64,000 nucleotides of DNA, taken from assembly GCA_025618425.1 (NCBI GenBank), contig CM046836.1, forward strand, positions 12,011,176 through 12,075,175, given 5' to 3'. Made by a program: the position numbers and the translations under genes. Below, piece after piece: positions 23,237-36,718 of this stretch. Below the pieces are notes generated by a model. That model was not told where the DNA came from. It made no database searches and worked only from the letters and a program-made list of their open reading frames with translations. Origin of the DNA: Heliocidaris tuberculata. Lineage: Eukaryota > Echinodermata > Echinoidea > Camarodonta > Echinometridae. Each line of letters opens with the position of its first letter. Position 1 is the stretch's first letter.

Positions 23237-24418
23237 CAAGTGAATGAGTAAATTACGCAATGCGTAATAAATGTCCCCGCCGGAAGTGCAGATCTGTGGA
23301 AATTAACTAGCCTGAACCTTAAAACTTCAGTGAAAAACTTTAGTGAATAAAATAATAATGTTACTGCATGCAAAAGAAGAGAATACCAACAATGCATGTA
23401 TACAACTGAAATATAAAACATGAAAACATTATGAACCTTCAGCCATTTTGAATAAATTTGCATAAATTTGCATGAATAATGAATTTCAAAATTCTGTGTA
23501 GAAGTTTGGAAGCCCCCACCAAGCCCTATCAGATAAAACAATCGGAATCAAAATCCTATGTGAAATAGAGAAGTAGCATTTTTCGTCAATTTTGAATAAA
23601 TTTGCATAAATTTGCATAATTAATGAATTTTAAAATTCTGTGTAGAAGTTTGGAAGCCCCCACCCAGCCCTATCAGATAAAACAATCGGAATCAAAATCC
23701 GATGAGAAATAGAGAAGTAGCATTTTTCGTCAATTTTGAATAAATTTGCATAAATTTGCATAATTAATGAATTTCAAAATTCTGTGTAGAAGTTTGGAAG
23801 CCCCCACCCTGCCCTATCAGATAAAACAATCGGAATCAAAATCCGATGTGAAATAGAGGAGAAGTAGCATTTTTCGTCAATTTTGAATAAATTTGCATAA
23901 ATTTGCATAATTAATGAATTTCAAAATTCTGTGTAGAAGTTTGGAAGCCCCCACCAAGCCCTATCAAATAAAACAATCGGAATCAAAATCCGATGTGAAA
24001 TAGAGGAGAAGTAGCATTTTTCGTCAATTTTGAATAAATTTGCATAAATTTGCATAATTAATGAATTTCAAAATTCTGTGTAGAAGTTTGGAAGCCCCCA
24101 CCCTGCCCTATCAGATAAAACAATCGGAATCAAAATCCGATGTGAAATAGAGGAGAAGTAGCATTTTTCGTCAATTTTGAATAAATTTGCATAAATTTGC
24201 ATAATTAATGAATTTCAAAATTCTGTGTAGAAGTTTGGTAGCCCCCACCCAGCCCTATCAGATAAAACAATCGGAATCAAAATCGGCCAAGAAATGACGG
24301 AGAAGTAGCATTTTCTAACATTTGAGCACACACGGACAGACGGACGGACGGACGGACGGACGGACACACACACACGCACACGTACGGAGCCCGTTTCATA
24401 GTCCCCTCGCGAACATCG
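23237..24418 (-). mobile_element. Minisatellite-bearing element, copy 2, one end lost
   Basis: Same left end (CAAGTGAATGAG, palindrome, GTCCCCGCCGG) as 9558-10152 and about six ~147-bp internal units, then the (GGAC)n run. The terminal hairpin stops after CGCGAACATCGTTG, without CGGCGGGGAC, so the right end is damaged. Confidence 0.8.
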
Positions 24419-24916
24419 TTGTTAAATTGTCATTTACAAAGTACATCTACTTGGTCAAACTTCAGACTGAAATAACCGACAGATGCACTTCTGACAACAA
24501 ACCAAAGCTGTTACCGCACATTTCAGTCAATCGGCAGGTCCACAAAAAGTGGCTCCTTTCATCCAAGTCATATGCATGACCTGAGCGGTGTCTGAATACA
24601 TCATGAGGAAGATCAGTTCGGAACACCTCTTTTGTTCAGGCTCTAACTGCTCGAAATCTGCATCAAATCGTACCTTTTTAGTATCAAAGTAAAGGAGAAG
24701 AACCAAACTTTTATGTCCGGTCTTTCATTTTAATGACAAAATGTGTAAAGTTAGTGAAATTTTGGATTCCAAAAATGATAAGAAACTCACATTTTCACCT
24801 TTGAAAAAATTGTTATTTTTCAAGTCTTGTTGTTTTGAGCCCATGTGATTTTTACATCATATCAAAGCTGAAGATCTATACTTCATGAAAATATCATTTA
24901 AAGCAAAGGACACTTT
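24419..24916. other. No gene seen
   Basis: No exon or defined element recognised. Confidence 0.35.
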
Positions 24917-25222
24917 TTAATCAGGTCAAGAACACACTTTTCCTAAGCCAAGTGCAAAATATCTGCCTAAAACAAAGAATACTGTACTGTGATTGGCCAA
25001 TAGACTGCCAACCCACCAAGGAATCTCAACATTCCACAGCTGTTTGCCACCTGGGTCACTCCAAGGTCACTCTCTCCATGTCGTATTCTTTTCAAAACAA
25101 CCGCGCTGGTTTGTTTTTGGCCTTATTCAGCCAATGAGAAGACTGGATTTCAAGCGTTTCAGAAAATATATAAATCTCGTCCTGTACCTTGGTGCTTAAA
25201 AGTGTGTTCTTGACCCGATTAA
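24917..25222. mobile_element. 306-bp MITE, TTAA target
   Basis: TTAATCAGGTCAAGAACACA at the left and its near-complement TGTGTTCTTGACCCGATTAA at the right; about 33 bp of terminal inverted repeat with TTAA at both edges. No coding frame. Confidence 0.85.
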
Positions 25223-25636
25223 AGGGTGCCCCATATTAAGAATTGTATTTTGAGAAAATATAGACGTTCAGCTTTACTGTCACATAAATTTTATTGGGGC
25301 TCAAAAAAAGTTTTGCACAATGATCAAGAGAAGTGAGAGCACCAAAAGTGTGTTTTGAAGCATCTTTTTCTCCCAAATTTCACTTATTTTTCCCAATCTG
25401 TTATAAAAAAATGAACAAATTCAAAAGTGTGAAATTTGCTCTTTTTAACAATATAATAATCAAGAACTTCACTTAATGATAAAGTGGTTAATTTCTTCCA
25501 GAAAGAAAATCTCACGATTCATGAGATTTTACAGGATGAAAGATCTGGCCACGAGAGGATCTGGATGAATCCTGCTTGCTTGCTCATTAGCATACAGACC
25601 TGCCGACTGACTGATTTGTAGTGAGGATATATATTA
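25223..25636. other. No gene seen
   Basis: No exon or defined element recognised. Confidence 0.35.
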
Positions 25637-25772
25637 GATTAGGAAGAAGTATACTGAAATGAAATGTAATGTGTTGAAACATTTATTTGTTTTTGACATG
25701 ATATAGTATTGAATTGTTCAATCCAATTTTTTAATGTAAATAAAATTGAAATTGCAACAAATTTATGAAGAA
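25637..25772 (+). repeat. Direct duplication, right copy
   Basis: Partner of 23101-23236. At its end AAGAA continues into AAATCATATGG instead of the element, so it also shows the empty site for the 23237 insertion. Confidence 0.8.
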
Positions 25773-28030
25773 AAATCATATGGAATTTCTTAAATTGTCA
25801 TTACGGTAAGACAACTGTTACGTTAGGTTGCATTGCGCCCACCAGATTCTAACCTGGATCTACATGTATCTACATTTACTTACATTTGGCAAAATTATAA
25901 AGCCGGAATGCATAATTTTGGAAACAAATTCAGCTGGATTCATTTTAAACACGTATGAAGTTTTTACGTTAAAATTCAGTCTCATATCTCTATTTTGGAT
26001 TCAGGAACAGTACTTCGACTCCTTTTCACTACATTTCTTATCTACTGAAACTAGTCGAACAAAATGATTGTTGTTGCCAATTTGTTACCGTCTTATAATG
26101 CGATCGTGTGCACTATAGAATGCTTTAGTGTTTACGATCGTGCAATAAACTGGCAACAAATCAAGTGGTCTGTATTTTTGTGTCTACATTCAGTTCATAT
26201 ACAGCGTTGAAAAAGAAATAGGCATGAGCGCTTGATCTTACTTGTGACAGATTATAAATCAAAGATACATGAAGTTATGGAAAGGGGCATGTCCAGTTTT
26301 GAGGAAAGGGCACGTATGCAAGTTTTAAAAAAAGGGCACAGCCATTTTGGCCGTGAATTTATATTTTTCGAGGGCACGATGGGCGTCAATTAATTTGAGC
26401 CCTGCTTTAGTTATTGTGAGATCGAAAATGGGACAGATGACCCGAAATACATAATGCCTCCAGCACTTATGGTGGGCGGATGCATAAAAAAAATGATGCA
26501 TGTACAAAATGATGAAAATATGGCTGTTTGGTACATTTTTTGAGGGGGTGGTTAAATCTGAATACTAAAAAAAAAAAAAGGAGTATGCAGGTTTTACTAG
26601 AGTTGGTAAGGTTACAGCAAACAAACTCTTTTTTTTTTAACTAACAAACATGTACCAGTAGTAGGTAATGATTGATCACCATTCTCATCCACGACATGGA
26701 TTAACCAATAGAGACCATTGATAGTATCATTCACGATGTTGTTGATTGAAGTAATGTAGTTGCCAGACTGGGTCAATCTAGAGTTAAAACTGTAGCGAGA
26801 AAACAAGAAAGCGATAAGATTTTTCAATAAAATTGACATTTATGATTTTTCATAAATGCTGTGCGTTGTGTTATTACTATTATCATGAAGTATTCCTGAT
26901 GAGTATTTGAAATGGGAACCGTATAACATGAAACATCATCGACGAAATAAGAAAACAAATCCATATAATTAAAGGGGAAATTCACTCTGTTGTTGATGAT
27001 CATTCATTTTCCTAATAGATTACATGATATCCTAGCTGACATTTCCTATAAAGTTCTAAGTATTACAGTTGGTATGACTCATTTTGCAAACACTTTTGAA
27101 TGAATGAAAGTCTGACTTCTTTAGCATCATTGACTTTTGTACAGGGGTTGTCATTAAATTCATATTTTAAATTTCATTTCCTGTTAAAATGAATAAAACC
27201 AACCAAAAATCTTTAAAATTATTTTCAAATTAAGTTAGTGAAGAGGTATATTTGTTATTTGGCAACCAGAGTTTGAAAGCCACTCAATGCACTAGTCTCA
27301 TTTGGAAAAAAAAAAGACTGTAAAGACATTAAATCTATCATCATTACCAAGGGCCATGTTCCGTAAAAGTTATTCACGACTACATGTAGGTTGTTTTTCA
27401 ATATCCTTGGTTTTGATTTGCTGAGTAGCACTGTTTCTATGGTAACTATCATTGAATTACAATTTGCCGCTAATTACAGGTTTATTACTCGTAGGATTCT
27501 AAAAAAAGTTGAAATCATTATTTAAAATTGATTAAAACTTTATGTATACATTGTGCCATAAACTTACAATTAGGTTATTGGCACTCGCGCTGCTGAACCA
27601 CCCTGTCTGTGGTGAGTCTATGCAACACACAACCCATACTAAAAAACAGTCTTAATACATGTGATTATTGTAACCCTCCAAAAAATCTCATTCATGATTG
27701 ATCTGTCTTTCATTACAATCTTGGCTGTTATATTTTTTTATTCACCAGAGCGCTCAAAGCTTTAATATTGAGCATATTCTTGTGAGGCCCTCTAGTTTAT
27801 TGGCATGATTTTTCAATATGCATGCATTCACCAAGTTTGAAGTTGATCCCTCCAACAGTTCTTTAGTTATCACAAGGGTGAATGACCCCAAAACAGAATG
27901 CCTCTGGCAACCAACTACGGTGGGTAGATGCATAAAAATATGGTATCTTATGAGGAGAGGTATAGCTGTATGCCTGCCACTGACAATGATTAATATGATG
28001 ACAAATATACCATGCACCAAGAGACACTAG
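25773..28030. other. No gene seen
   Basis: AT-rich with short degraded repeats (TTTGAAGTTGATCCCTCCAA near 27837 belongs to the TGACCTTTGACCT-box repeat). A TTAAAGGGGAAATTCACTC fragment near 26970 resembles a TTAA-MITE end. Confidence 0.35.
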
Positions 28031-28260
28031 TTGAAAATAGATGCATTCTGGACTGCGCGCAGTCTAAATTTATGCCTCCGTCATTGCCAGATCTGTAATA
28101 TATTGCACTTCTAACTTCCAAAATCTTCAAAAATTTTCATAATCTAATCAGATTGTCACTCATACATGTATATGCATTCATGAAACAAGATTACTTCTAA
28201 TTTATCTATTGGATCTAAAAGCTATTGTGAAAATGAGCCACAAACTCACTAAGCACTAAG
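28031..28260 (+). repeat. Dispersed repeat, partner of 10180-10480
   Basis: GATGCATTCTGGACTGCGCGCAGTC and the following ~200 bp match 10180-10400. Confidence 0.65.
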
Positions 28261-28683
28261 CAGTACAAGAAAATTGCAAATTGCTTTCCTAGGATATAAT
28301 TTTTGGAATATACATTGCAATATAACAGCAAAAGAAAAAAATAAAAATGAGCAAGAAAATCTGAAAGCGGTTGCGATCCTTAAAATGGATCAATCAGTGC
28401 TGGTCAGTAAAATTTGCATGTACATCCTAAATGACTTTTTTTGTTCCAGTCTTGTTCCAATCTCCTTTTGTGAAAATAACAAATTCCAAGCTCCTCTGTG
28501 GATGTAGGTATAAAAATTCCCAGGTCAACTCCATTGAGATGGTGAAAGCCTTATCTGTCGCGTAAGTTCAGCCGAAACAACTACTATCCCAGCAGGCCAC
28601 GAAGCCATCATAATGGGAACGACCAACGGAAAGTTCAAGTCAAACAAAATCGGTATAATAGAAGCGGAAGATGCGAAGTTTCC

Positions 28684-28890
28684 CCTGACAACTCTCCATT
28701 TATTTTGTGCACAGATTTTCAGATTTTCCCCATTATCTCTCAGGGTGCTCCTTGTCTCCTCCTGAACTCGACATATGTGGTGTAAAATACATTTTCCCAT
28801 TATATATGTTGAGCTCAGAAGGAGATTAACTGCACCTTGAAAGATAATGGGGAAAATCTGAAAATCTGTGTACAAAACAAATGGAGAGTT
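28684..28890. repeat. Inverted repeat, ~55-bp arms
   Basis: ACAACTCTCCATTTATTTTG and the following CAGATTTTCAGATTTTCCCC are mirrored by GGGGAAAATCTGAAAATCTG and CAAATGGAGAGTTGT at 28851-28890. The loop holds no gene. Confidence 0.75.
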
Positions 28891-29248
28891 GTTCACAAAA
28901 TCAGCCATTTTGAAGCAATTTTGCCAATTTGAGGATCCCCATAGAAAGTAAAACGAGACTTTTCAAACTTCCATAACTCTCTCATTTTTTAACCAATTTT
29001 AATGAAACTTTTTGTAAAGTGCTTCTCTGAATTTTCACTTTCCAATAACATTGATTCTCTCCTTGGGTTTTGGTTTCCTTTAAATAGTTAATGTCTAGCT
29101 CTGAAATATATGCATCTCTAGGAGATTTAGAATATTTAATTATTTGCCATTATGTAAATTAGCAATAAATATCACTTAAAAAAAGAAAATCAAACTTGAA
29201 ATAATAATAAAGATAAAGAATACTTTGATCCTTTACGACTCCAAGGCA

Positions 29249-29297
29249 TTAATACACATTCAACAAGCTTTGTAACTGATGAGCTTCCTTGGACAAC
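29249..29297 (-). CDS. Terminal exon of the 29-31 kb gene
   Basis: Acceptor CATTATGCAG; starts with one base completing AG+G (Arg), then LSKEAHQLQSLLNVY and TAA. Confidence 0.6.
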
Positions 29298-29753
29298 CTG
29301 CATAATGAAAACAAAAAGAAAGAAAAGAAAAATTAAACTTCTTGTAGACTGTAGACTGGATTTTAAAGAAGGAAAAAATGGGTACATCTCTACTTTTATG
29401 TTACAATTTATTTTTCTTCTTCAAATGATAGAAATGTAAATCTAGGTTTAAATCTTTTGACAGAAGTAAATATTTTCCATTACAAATTTGATCCAAGACC
29501 AAGACCTCTAGTAAACTTCGAAATGGTTAAATCAGTCAGCAGGTACAATCAAAATGATTTACTGGACTTCAGAATTCGATTATGACTGTACAGATTAGGG
29601 GTAGACTAAGAAAACACGTACACGCCTAATGAGTTTAAATACTAGGCCCTATAAGTATCATAATCTTGCAGAGCTACTACTAGTAGAACTACGTCTAAGC
29701 TACGGCCACAATGAAATTTATACTTAAATGTCTACATTCCCCCCCCCCCCCCC

Positions 29754-29786
<33 letters not shown>

Positions 29787-30991
29787 ACCTTGCCATTTCA
29801 ACTTGGGTTTCCTGCAGTGAGTGGATGACAAAATCTACAGCCCAGGTAGGGTCTATCACGGTATTGGATGATCTAGCCCTGGTCCTGGTCCTGGTCCCCC
29901 TGTGACTGTGTTCCACTACTTTGGTCCATTTATCAATGTCAATGATAGCTCTGCAATCAAAGGAGAACAAAAATTTAGGATCATGGTTGTAATAAAAGTT
30001 ACTCTACTGTCCAGATTTATATCAGATATCATAGATTCATACTCACAGTCTCAGATCTACTGTCTATTCTCTAGTGTCAGTGGGGACTCGTCAATGGTTG
30101 TCACGACACAAAAGAGGTGTAGAGTCTAGACCTAGACCTAGACCTATTTCAGCCAAACCCAAGCCAAGGATCAAATTGAGACCACCCTTGACTTGTCTAC
30201 TCTTACTTATTTAGTAGCAGCCTTAGGTTATGGAAACTAAAGAACATTTTAATAAGGGTCGAGAACGGAAGACATTGCCATTCAAATTCTATGTAGATCT
30301 TTCTGGACCCTACCTAAACAAAAGTCAAAGCTCAAAGCGGAGGTCTAACGTTAGGCCCTAGCCAGGGCACCTGCAACATTTTGCTCTCGTAGGCAAGGCG
30401 CAGTAGCCGGCCAGGATCGGCGAACCCAAAACTAACAGACCGCTGGGCACGATCTTACCCGGCGCGGCCCAGAGTGAGGATCTTGCGCATTCAGTGTTGT
30501 GATCAATCTTGAACAGGTCTACATCTACCGCAGATTGTCGGTAATGTAGTCATGCGCTTTACTTTTTTGGATTGAGCACTATCATAATATACAGATCTAC
30601 GGAAAATTTCTGATCTTTTAGAAAAATATTACCAGTATCCTATTTAAAAGGACTGTTTTAGAGTTCAATGAAAGTTGATAACTTTCTTTTGTCATGCAAG
30701 AGACGGGACTGGGTGGAATGTGGGTTAATGCGTTTTGTACACAGTGAACTCACTCGCTGCCACGACGAACACATCCCAATCATTAAGAGGAACGATAAAC
30801 AAAATTGATATTTACTTACATTTCAAGGCATCATACGGCCTCACTTTGATGTGAATGTTCCCTGTAGGATTTTCTGCTTTCGTGAGATTTACTAGACAAA
30901 CTCCTTCTAAATCAAAACTGTTTAAAAAACAAAGTTTTTTGAGATTTGTGTTGAAATGGCACAAAAGTAGCACCATCCGTACGGCCGCCAT
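29249..30991 (-). CDS. Small four-exon gene, unidentified (~131 codons)
   Basis: Exons on the minus strand: 30991-30820 (ATG in context AAAATGGCGGCC; starts MAAVRMVLLLCHFNTNLKKL; donor GTAAGT, phase 1), a candidate 13-nt microexon 30059-30047, 29950-29789 (acceptor TTGATTGCAG, donor GTAATT; reads AIIDIDKWTKVVEHSH ... VIDPTWAVDFVIHSLQETQ) and 29297-29249 (RLSKEAHQLQSLLNVY, TAA). Phases agree only if the microexon or another unseen exon of the same phases is included. The C-terminus looks like an amphipathic or coiled-coil helix. I do not recognise the family; the hydrophobic N-terminus could be a targeting segment. Exons one, three and four are well supported individually. Confidence 0.6.
29789..29950 (-). 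CDS. Internal exon of the 29-31 kb gene
   Basis: 1 + 53 codons + 2, canonical splice sites. A run of Arg-Thr dipeptides (RTRTRTRAR) comes from a CCAGGA repeat on the coding strand; flanks KWTKVVEHSH and DPTWAVDFVIHSL look conserved in composition. Confidence 0.65.
30047..30059 (-). CDS. Candidate 13-nt microexon
   Basis: AATAGACAG acceptor and GTGAGT donor bound 13 nt (2 + 3 codons + 2) that exactly reconcile the phases of the flanking exons, giving DALK-LDLRL-AIID. The pyrimidine tract is poor. Confidence 0.25.
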
Positions 30992-31260
30992 TTTCCCTAT
31001 TTCGTGTCCAAATCGGTCGAGGCTAGTAGCTAGCTAGCTAGGCTAGATATGTTGGCGTGATTTGGGCACCCTCATTATTATTCATGAGCTCGGATTCCGC
31101 GCGCGCGCTCTCTTCCATAGAGATTGTACATGGTGCATCGCGAGGTGCATGAGAATACCTACAGGACTTCGGATATTGGTACAGTTAGTTTGGCGCGATT
31201 CCAGCATTATTGGCGTAATTTTGGCATTTCTTTGTTTTACAATTGAAATCACTTAAAAGA
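30360..31260. promoter_or_regulatory. GC/CpG-richer region around the 30991 start
   Basis: Locally rich in CG dinucleotides (for example GGCGCGGCCC near 30461 and GCGCGCGC near 31098) in otherwise AT-rich DNA, and it spans the ATG at 30991. Probable promoter region, possibly bidirectional; no core motif identified. Confidence 0.4.
30820..30991 (-). CDS. First coding exon of the 29-31 kb gene
   Basis: 57 codons + 1 from a strong-context ATG to GTAAGT. Contains FDLEGVCLVNLTKAENPTGN and IHIKVRPYDALK. Confidence 0.65.
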
Positions 31261-31268
31261 ATGGAAAT

Positions 31269-34195
31269 AAAGGTGTCATATTAAAGCTGAATAGTTGCTC
31301 ATTACTCTCATGTATGTAACATGCCGAAACTTTTTGTCTGGGCCTTACTGTTTTAAAGTGAAATCAGGGCTCAAAACAGCACCGGAGGTCTTATCCGCAT
31401 ACTACACACGGAAATGGACGAAATGCGATTTTAAATTTCAAGGCTTTTAAAACTATCGGATGACATTTTAACTAAATAATGATTCATATGAGGTGAAAGC
31501 TGGATAGTTTCCCTTTACTCTCATATAGGTCACGTGCCAAAACTTTTTGTCTGGGCCTTACTATTTTAAAGTGAAATCAGGGCTCAAAACAGCATACCGG
31601 AGGTCTTATCCGCATACTACACACGGAAATGGACGAAATGCGATTTTAAATTTCAAGGCTTTTAAAACTATCGTATGACATTTTAACTAAATAATGATTC
31701 ATATGAGGTTAAAGCTGGAAAGTTGCTCTTTACTCTCATATAGGTCACATGCCGAAACTTTTTGTCTGGGTCTTACTGTTTTAAAGTGAAATCGGGGCTC
31801 AAAACAGCATACCGGAAGTCTTATCCGCATAGTACACACGGAAATGGACGAAATGCGATTTTAAATTTCAAGGCTTTTAAAACTATCGGATGACATTTTA
31901 ACTAAATAATGATTCATATGAGGTGAAAGCTGGATAGTTTCCCTTTACTCTCATATAGGTCACGTGCCAAAACTTTTTGTCTGGGCCTTACTATTTTAAA
32001 GTGAAATCAGGGCTCAAAACAGCATACCGGAGGTCTTATCCGCATACTACACACGGAAATGGACGAAATGCGATTTTAAATTTCAAGGCTTTTAAAACTA
32101 TCGTATGACATTTTAACTAAATAATGATTCATATGAGGTTAAAGCTGGAAAGTTCCTCTTTACTCTCATATAGGTCACGTGCCGAAACTTTTTGTCTGGG
32201 CCTTACTGTTTTAAAGTGAAATCAGGGCTCAAAACAGCATACCGGAGGTCTTATCCGCATATACTACACACGGAAATGGACGAAATGCGATTTTAAATTT
32301 CAAGGCTTTTAAAACTATCGGATGACATTTTAACTAAATAATGATTCATATGAGGTGAAAGCTGGATAGTTTCCCTTTACTCTCATATAGGTCACGTGCC
32401 AAAACTTTTTGTCTGGGCCTTACTATTTTAAAGTGAAATCAGGGCTCAAAACAGCATACCGGAGGTCTTATCCGCATACTACACACGGAAATGGACGAAA
32501 TGCGATTTTAAATTTCAAGGCTTTTAAAACTATCGTATGACATTTTAACTAAATAATGATTCATATGAGGTTAAAGCTGAATAGTTGCTCTTTACTCTCA
32601 TATAGGTCACATGCCGAAACTTTTTGTCTGGGTCTTACTGTTTTAAAGTGAAATCGGGGCTCAAAACAGCATACCGGAAGTCTTATCCGCATAGTACACA
32701 CGGAAATGGACGAAATGCGATTTTAAATTTCAAGGCTTTTAAAACTATCGGATGACATTTTAACTAAATAATGATTCATATGAGGTGAAAGCTGGATAGT
32801 TTCCCTTTACTCTCATATAGGTCACGTGCCAAAACTTTTTGTCTGGGCCTTACTATTTTAAAGTGAAATCAGGGCTCAAAACAGCATACCGGAGGTCTTA
32901 TCCGCATACTACACACGGAAATGGACGAAATGCGATTTTAAATTTCAAGGCTTTTAAAACTATCGTATGACATTTTAACTAAATAATGATTCATATGAGG
33001 TGAAAGCTGGATAGTTTCTCTTTACTCTCATATAGGTCACGTGCCGAAACTTTTTGTCTGGGCCTTACTGTTTTAAAGTGAAATCAGGGCTCAAAACAGC
33101 ATACCGGAGGTCTTATCCGCATACTACACACGGAAATGGACGAAATGCGATTTTAAATTTCAAGGCTTTTAAAACTATCGGATGACATTTTAACTAAATA
33201 ATGATTCATATGAGGTGAAAGCTGGATAGTTTCCCTTTACTCTCATATAGGTCACGTGCCAAAACTTTTTGTCTGGGCCTTACTATTTTAAAGTGAAATC
33301 AGGGCTCAAAACAGCATACCGGAGGTCTTATCCGCATACTACACACGGAAATGGACGAAATGCGATTTTAAATTTCAAGGCTTTTAAAACTATCGTATGA
33401 CATTTTAACTAAATAATGATTCATATGAGGTTAAAGCTGAATAGTTGCTCTTTACTCTCATATAGGTCACATGCCGAAACTTTTTGTCTGGGTCTTACTG
33501 TTTTAAAGTGAAATCAGGGCTCAAAACAGCATACCGGAAGTCTTATCCGCATAGTACACACGGAAATGGACGAAATGCGATTTTAAATTTCAAGGCTTTT
33601 AAAACTATCGGATGACATTTTAACTAAATAATGATTCATATGAGGTGAAAGCTGGATAGTTTCCCTTTACTCTCATATAGGTCACGTGCCGAAACTTTTT
33701 GTCTGGGCCTTACTATTTTAAAGTGAAATCAGGGCTCAAAACAGCATACCGGAGGTCTTATCCGCATACTACACACGGAAATGGACGAAATGCGATTTTA
33801 AATTTCAAGGCTTTTAAAACTATCGTATGACATTTTAACTAAATAATGATTCATATGAGGTTAAAGCTGAATAGTTGCTCTTTACTCTCATATAGGTCAC
33901 GTGCCGAAACTTTTTGTCTGGGCCTTACTGTTTTAAAGTAAAATCAGGGCTCAAAACAGCATACCGGAGGTCTTATCCGCATACTACACACGGAAATGGA
34001 CGAAATGCGATTTTAAATTTCAAGGCTTTTAAAACTATCGTATGACATTTTAACTAAATAATGATTCATATGAGGTTAAAGCTGAATAGTTGCTCTTTAC
34101 TCTCATATAGGTCACATGCCGAAACTTTTTGTCTGGGCCTTACTGTTTTAAAGTGAAATCAGGGCTCAAAACAGCATACTGGAGGTCTTATCAGT
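31269..34195 (+). repeat. Satellite array, ~215-bp unit, about 13-14 copies
   Basis: Each unit has CTTTACTCTCATATAGGTCA, CTTTTTGTCTGGGCCTTACT, CGGAGGTCTTATCCGCATAC and CGGAAATGGACGAAATGCGA. Units alternate between two versions (GGTGAAAGCTGGATAG against GGTTAAAGCTGAATAG), so recent amplification was by dimers or longer blocks. Copies are nearly identical. Confidence 0.95.
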
Positions 34196-35113
34196 ACACA
34201 TGCATATGGAAACCGGCATATTCGCTGTTTTCCGCACAGTGTTGAATCGAAAGTAAAATCAAGTTGGACATAAATTGTTTTATAACTTTGACTGTCGTGA
34301 AGAGCATTGTATGAAATTATAAATAAATAATGGAATACATATTAAGTTAAATGTTGAAGAATTTCTCTTTACAACTTCAAGTACTAAGAACATGAACAAA
34401 TTTAACCTCTTACACTCTCAAAAATCAGGGGCCGCAGAGCGGCTTTTGAAAGTGGGACTGGGGGGGGGGGGGAGCTGATTTGATTTCACTCATTAATGAC
34501 AATTTCGGAACCTTTTTTGCCGAGGTCTTATGGAACGTGTCTACTCCAAAAAGTGTGTGTGTGTGGGGGGGAGGGGGGCTGCAGCCCCCGGTTCCGCGGC
34601 CCATGTATAATTATATGTCAGATACCGAAGGATTTTTTTTTCCCCTGCTTATTACTGCAGCAAATTGAAATCTGGCTTTAAACTATAGCATATTGGCAGT
34701 TTTACGCAGTGTTGAGTAGATAAATCCTAAAAATCTTAGAAGTCGAGGTAAATCGAAATAATAAGAAAGGGATTTGAATTTTCAAAATCCAAAACAGAAT
34801 TCAGTAGGAGCAAAAGGAGAAAGGACGCAACCACAGGGGGCTTAAAGTATAGAAGGGAGGACAGGTTTTTTTTTTCCTTTCAAATCTTGTTTTACGGGGT
34901 TTTTTTGTTTGTTGTTGTTGTTGTTGTTTTGTTTTGTTTTTTATTTGGGGGGGGGGAGTAATCAGAGAAGGAGTAAAGTGAAAAGAAAAAGAAAGTTTAA
35001 CCTTCAGGGCATATCACCGGACACAGGGGAGGGGGGGGGGGGTAAGATTTTTGGGCCACAAAGGAATCGAGGGGGCACACCCCGCCCCTCTCACAACGTT
35101 TTATTTTGCTGTA
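34196..35113. other. No gene; G-rich runs
   Basis: Degenerate extension of the array, then poly-G runs (34450, 34565, 34947, 35030 areas). No exon seen. Confidence 0.4.
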
Positions 35114-36718
35114 GGGTAATTCCAAGCGTTATGGAATGACATTCTCAAAGAATTTTCAAGTTTGAAAGAAGAATATTATTAATATCGTAATTATTTTTTA
35201 CAAATTGATAGTACAAAAATAAACAAATACGAGGTACTTTCACAACTGTTGAGTTTCATGTCAATCATTCATCATCAGATTTATGACATATTAAGTATTT
35301 CAATTATTGATTCTTTACGGAAAAACACAAAAAGGACATGACTTTTAAACCAGAATAAGCATTACTCAAACTGTGAATTTTGAATATGTATCCAGTTTTC
35401 AAGATTGCCGTGGCATTCTGTAGTATGTTAGCTTTGATATGTCACCATGTTCGTGGAAATCTATTTGAAAATATTTTAAATATGATGCAAAATATGAAAT
35501 GAAACAGCTTTACGGAATGATTGTTACGGAATGATTTATGAAAGTCATTGGGAAATGGTATATGAAATTCATATTATGTAAATAAGTAGTTAAAACAGTT
35601 TGAAAAACAGATTGAGCAACAATTTGATAATTTTTGATGACCTATAAGATATATGTTAAAAACAGCTCTCTCAGTGTTCACAGATTTTATAATTTATGCT
35701 AATTTTATTCAAAAATTCTTATATTTATTAACAATTAGATTTTTTTTAAATAGTGAAGAGTATTGATTAAAATAAAAGCTTCTGGGAAGCTTGAAAAGAC
35801 ATTCAGATAGATTGAATCATTACATTCTACTTTATATTGCATGTTTTTCATTGTTTATGGATTTCTTATGTATTCTATTTTTTTTTCAATATTCATAAAT
35901 TTCATCATATGATTTGTTCTATTTGATACTATCATCTAGATCAATAATGTTAGGTCTAAAATACAATAAAACCAAAGCTATAGAGGAAAGAAAGACAAAA
36001 AACACCATTCCCCCCTTCTTTTTTTTTACACAAAACACAAACTATCAAAATTATCAAATTTCATATAATCTTCATACTGAAAAGTGAGTTCATCATCTCT
36101 ACTCTATTTGATAATTGTCTGATATTTTAAGCTGAACTAATGTATATGTTCAGGGTTGATTAAATTTTTACAAAACTGAATGTAATGTCATTCCGTAATA
36201 TTATTTTGTTACGGAATGACATAATTAATCATATCATAATTCATGTTTAAAATATTTTTTCACACCAAAAGCAAATACATTTTGTACGTATTAGGTACCT
36301 TGATTTATCTATCAACTTTCATCACAAAATGAACGTCCTTTTATGAAATAAGTTGAAATTATGTGTTTTGGGCGTTACGGAATGACAGGTTTTGGTTTTT
36401 AAGTTTCCATGGTTACTAAAGTATGAGAAATTATGCAGAACAGAAACAAATGCTATTCTTGGTTACTATGTTATTTTAAATTTCTGTATATCAAGTGTAT
36501 TTTAGCAAACAGGTCATATGACCTTTACTCTTCTTTTACAATGATTATCATAAATCAATTAATGATCAATCAATTAATGATTTCAAGATCATGTCTAAAT
36601 CTCTAAATCTTATCAGATTGTGAAAATTGGATATTTACAATTAATTTGAGACCAATTTCATATGTTCAGACAGATTTGAAATTTTGGGGTTCATGTTCTG
36701 TTTTGCTTGGAATTGCCC
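35114..36718. mobile_element. TIR element with reiterated TTACGGAATGA box
   Basis: Left end GGGTAATTCCAAGCGTTATG, right end GCTTGGAATTGCCC (one mismatch to the complement). Inside, TTACGGAATGA occurs at 35510, 35524, 36209 and 36374, inverted at 36188, plus a variant at the left end. No long frame. No clear target duplication. Its ends match the 45936-47096 element. Confidence 0.6.
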
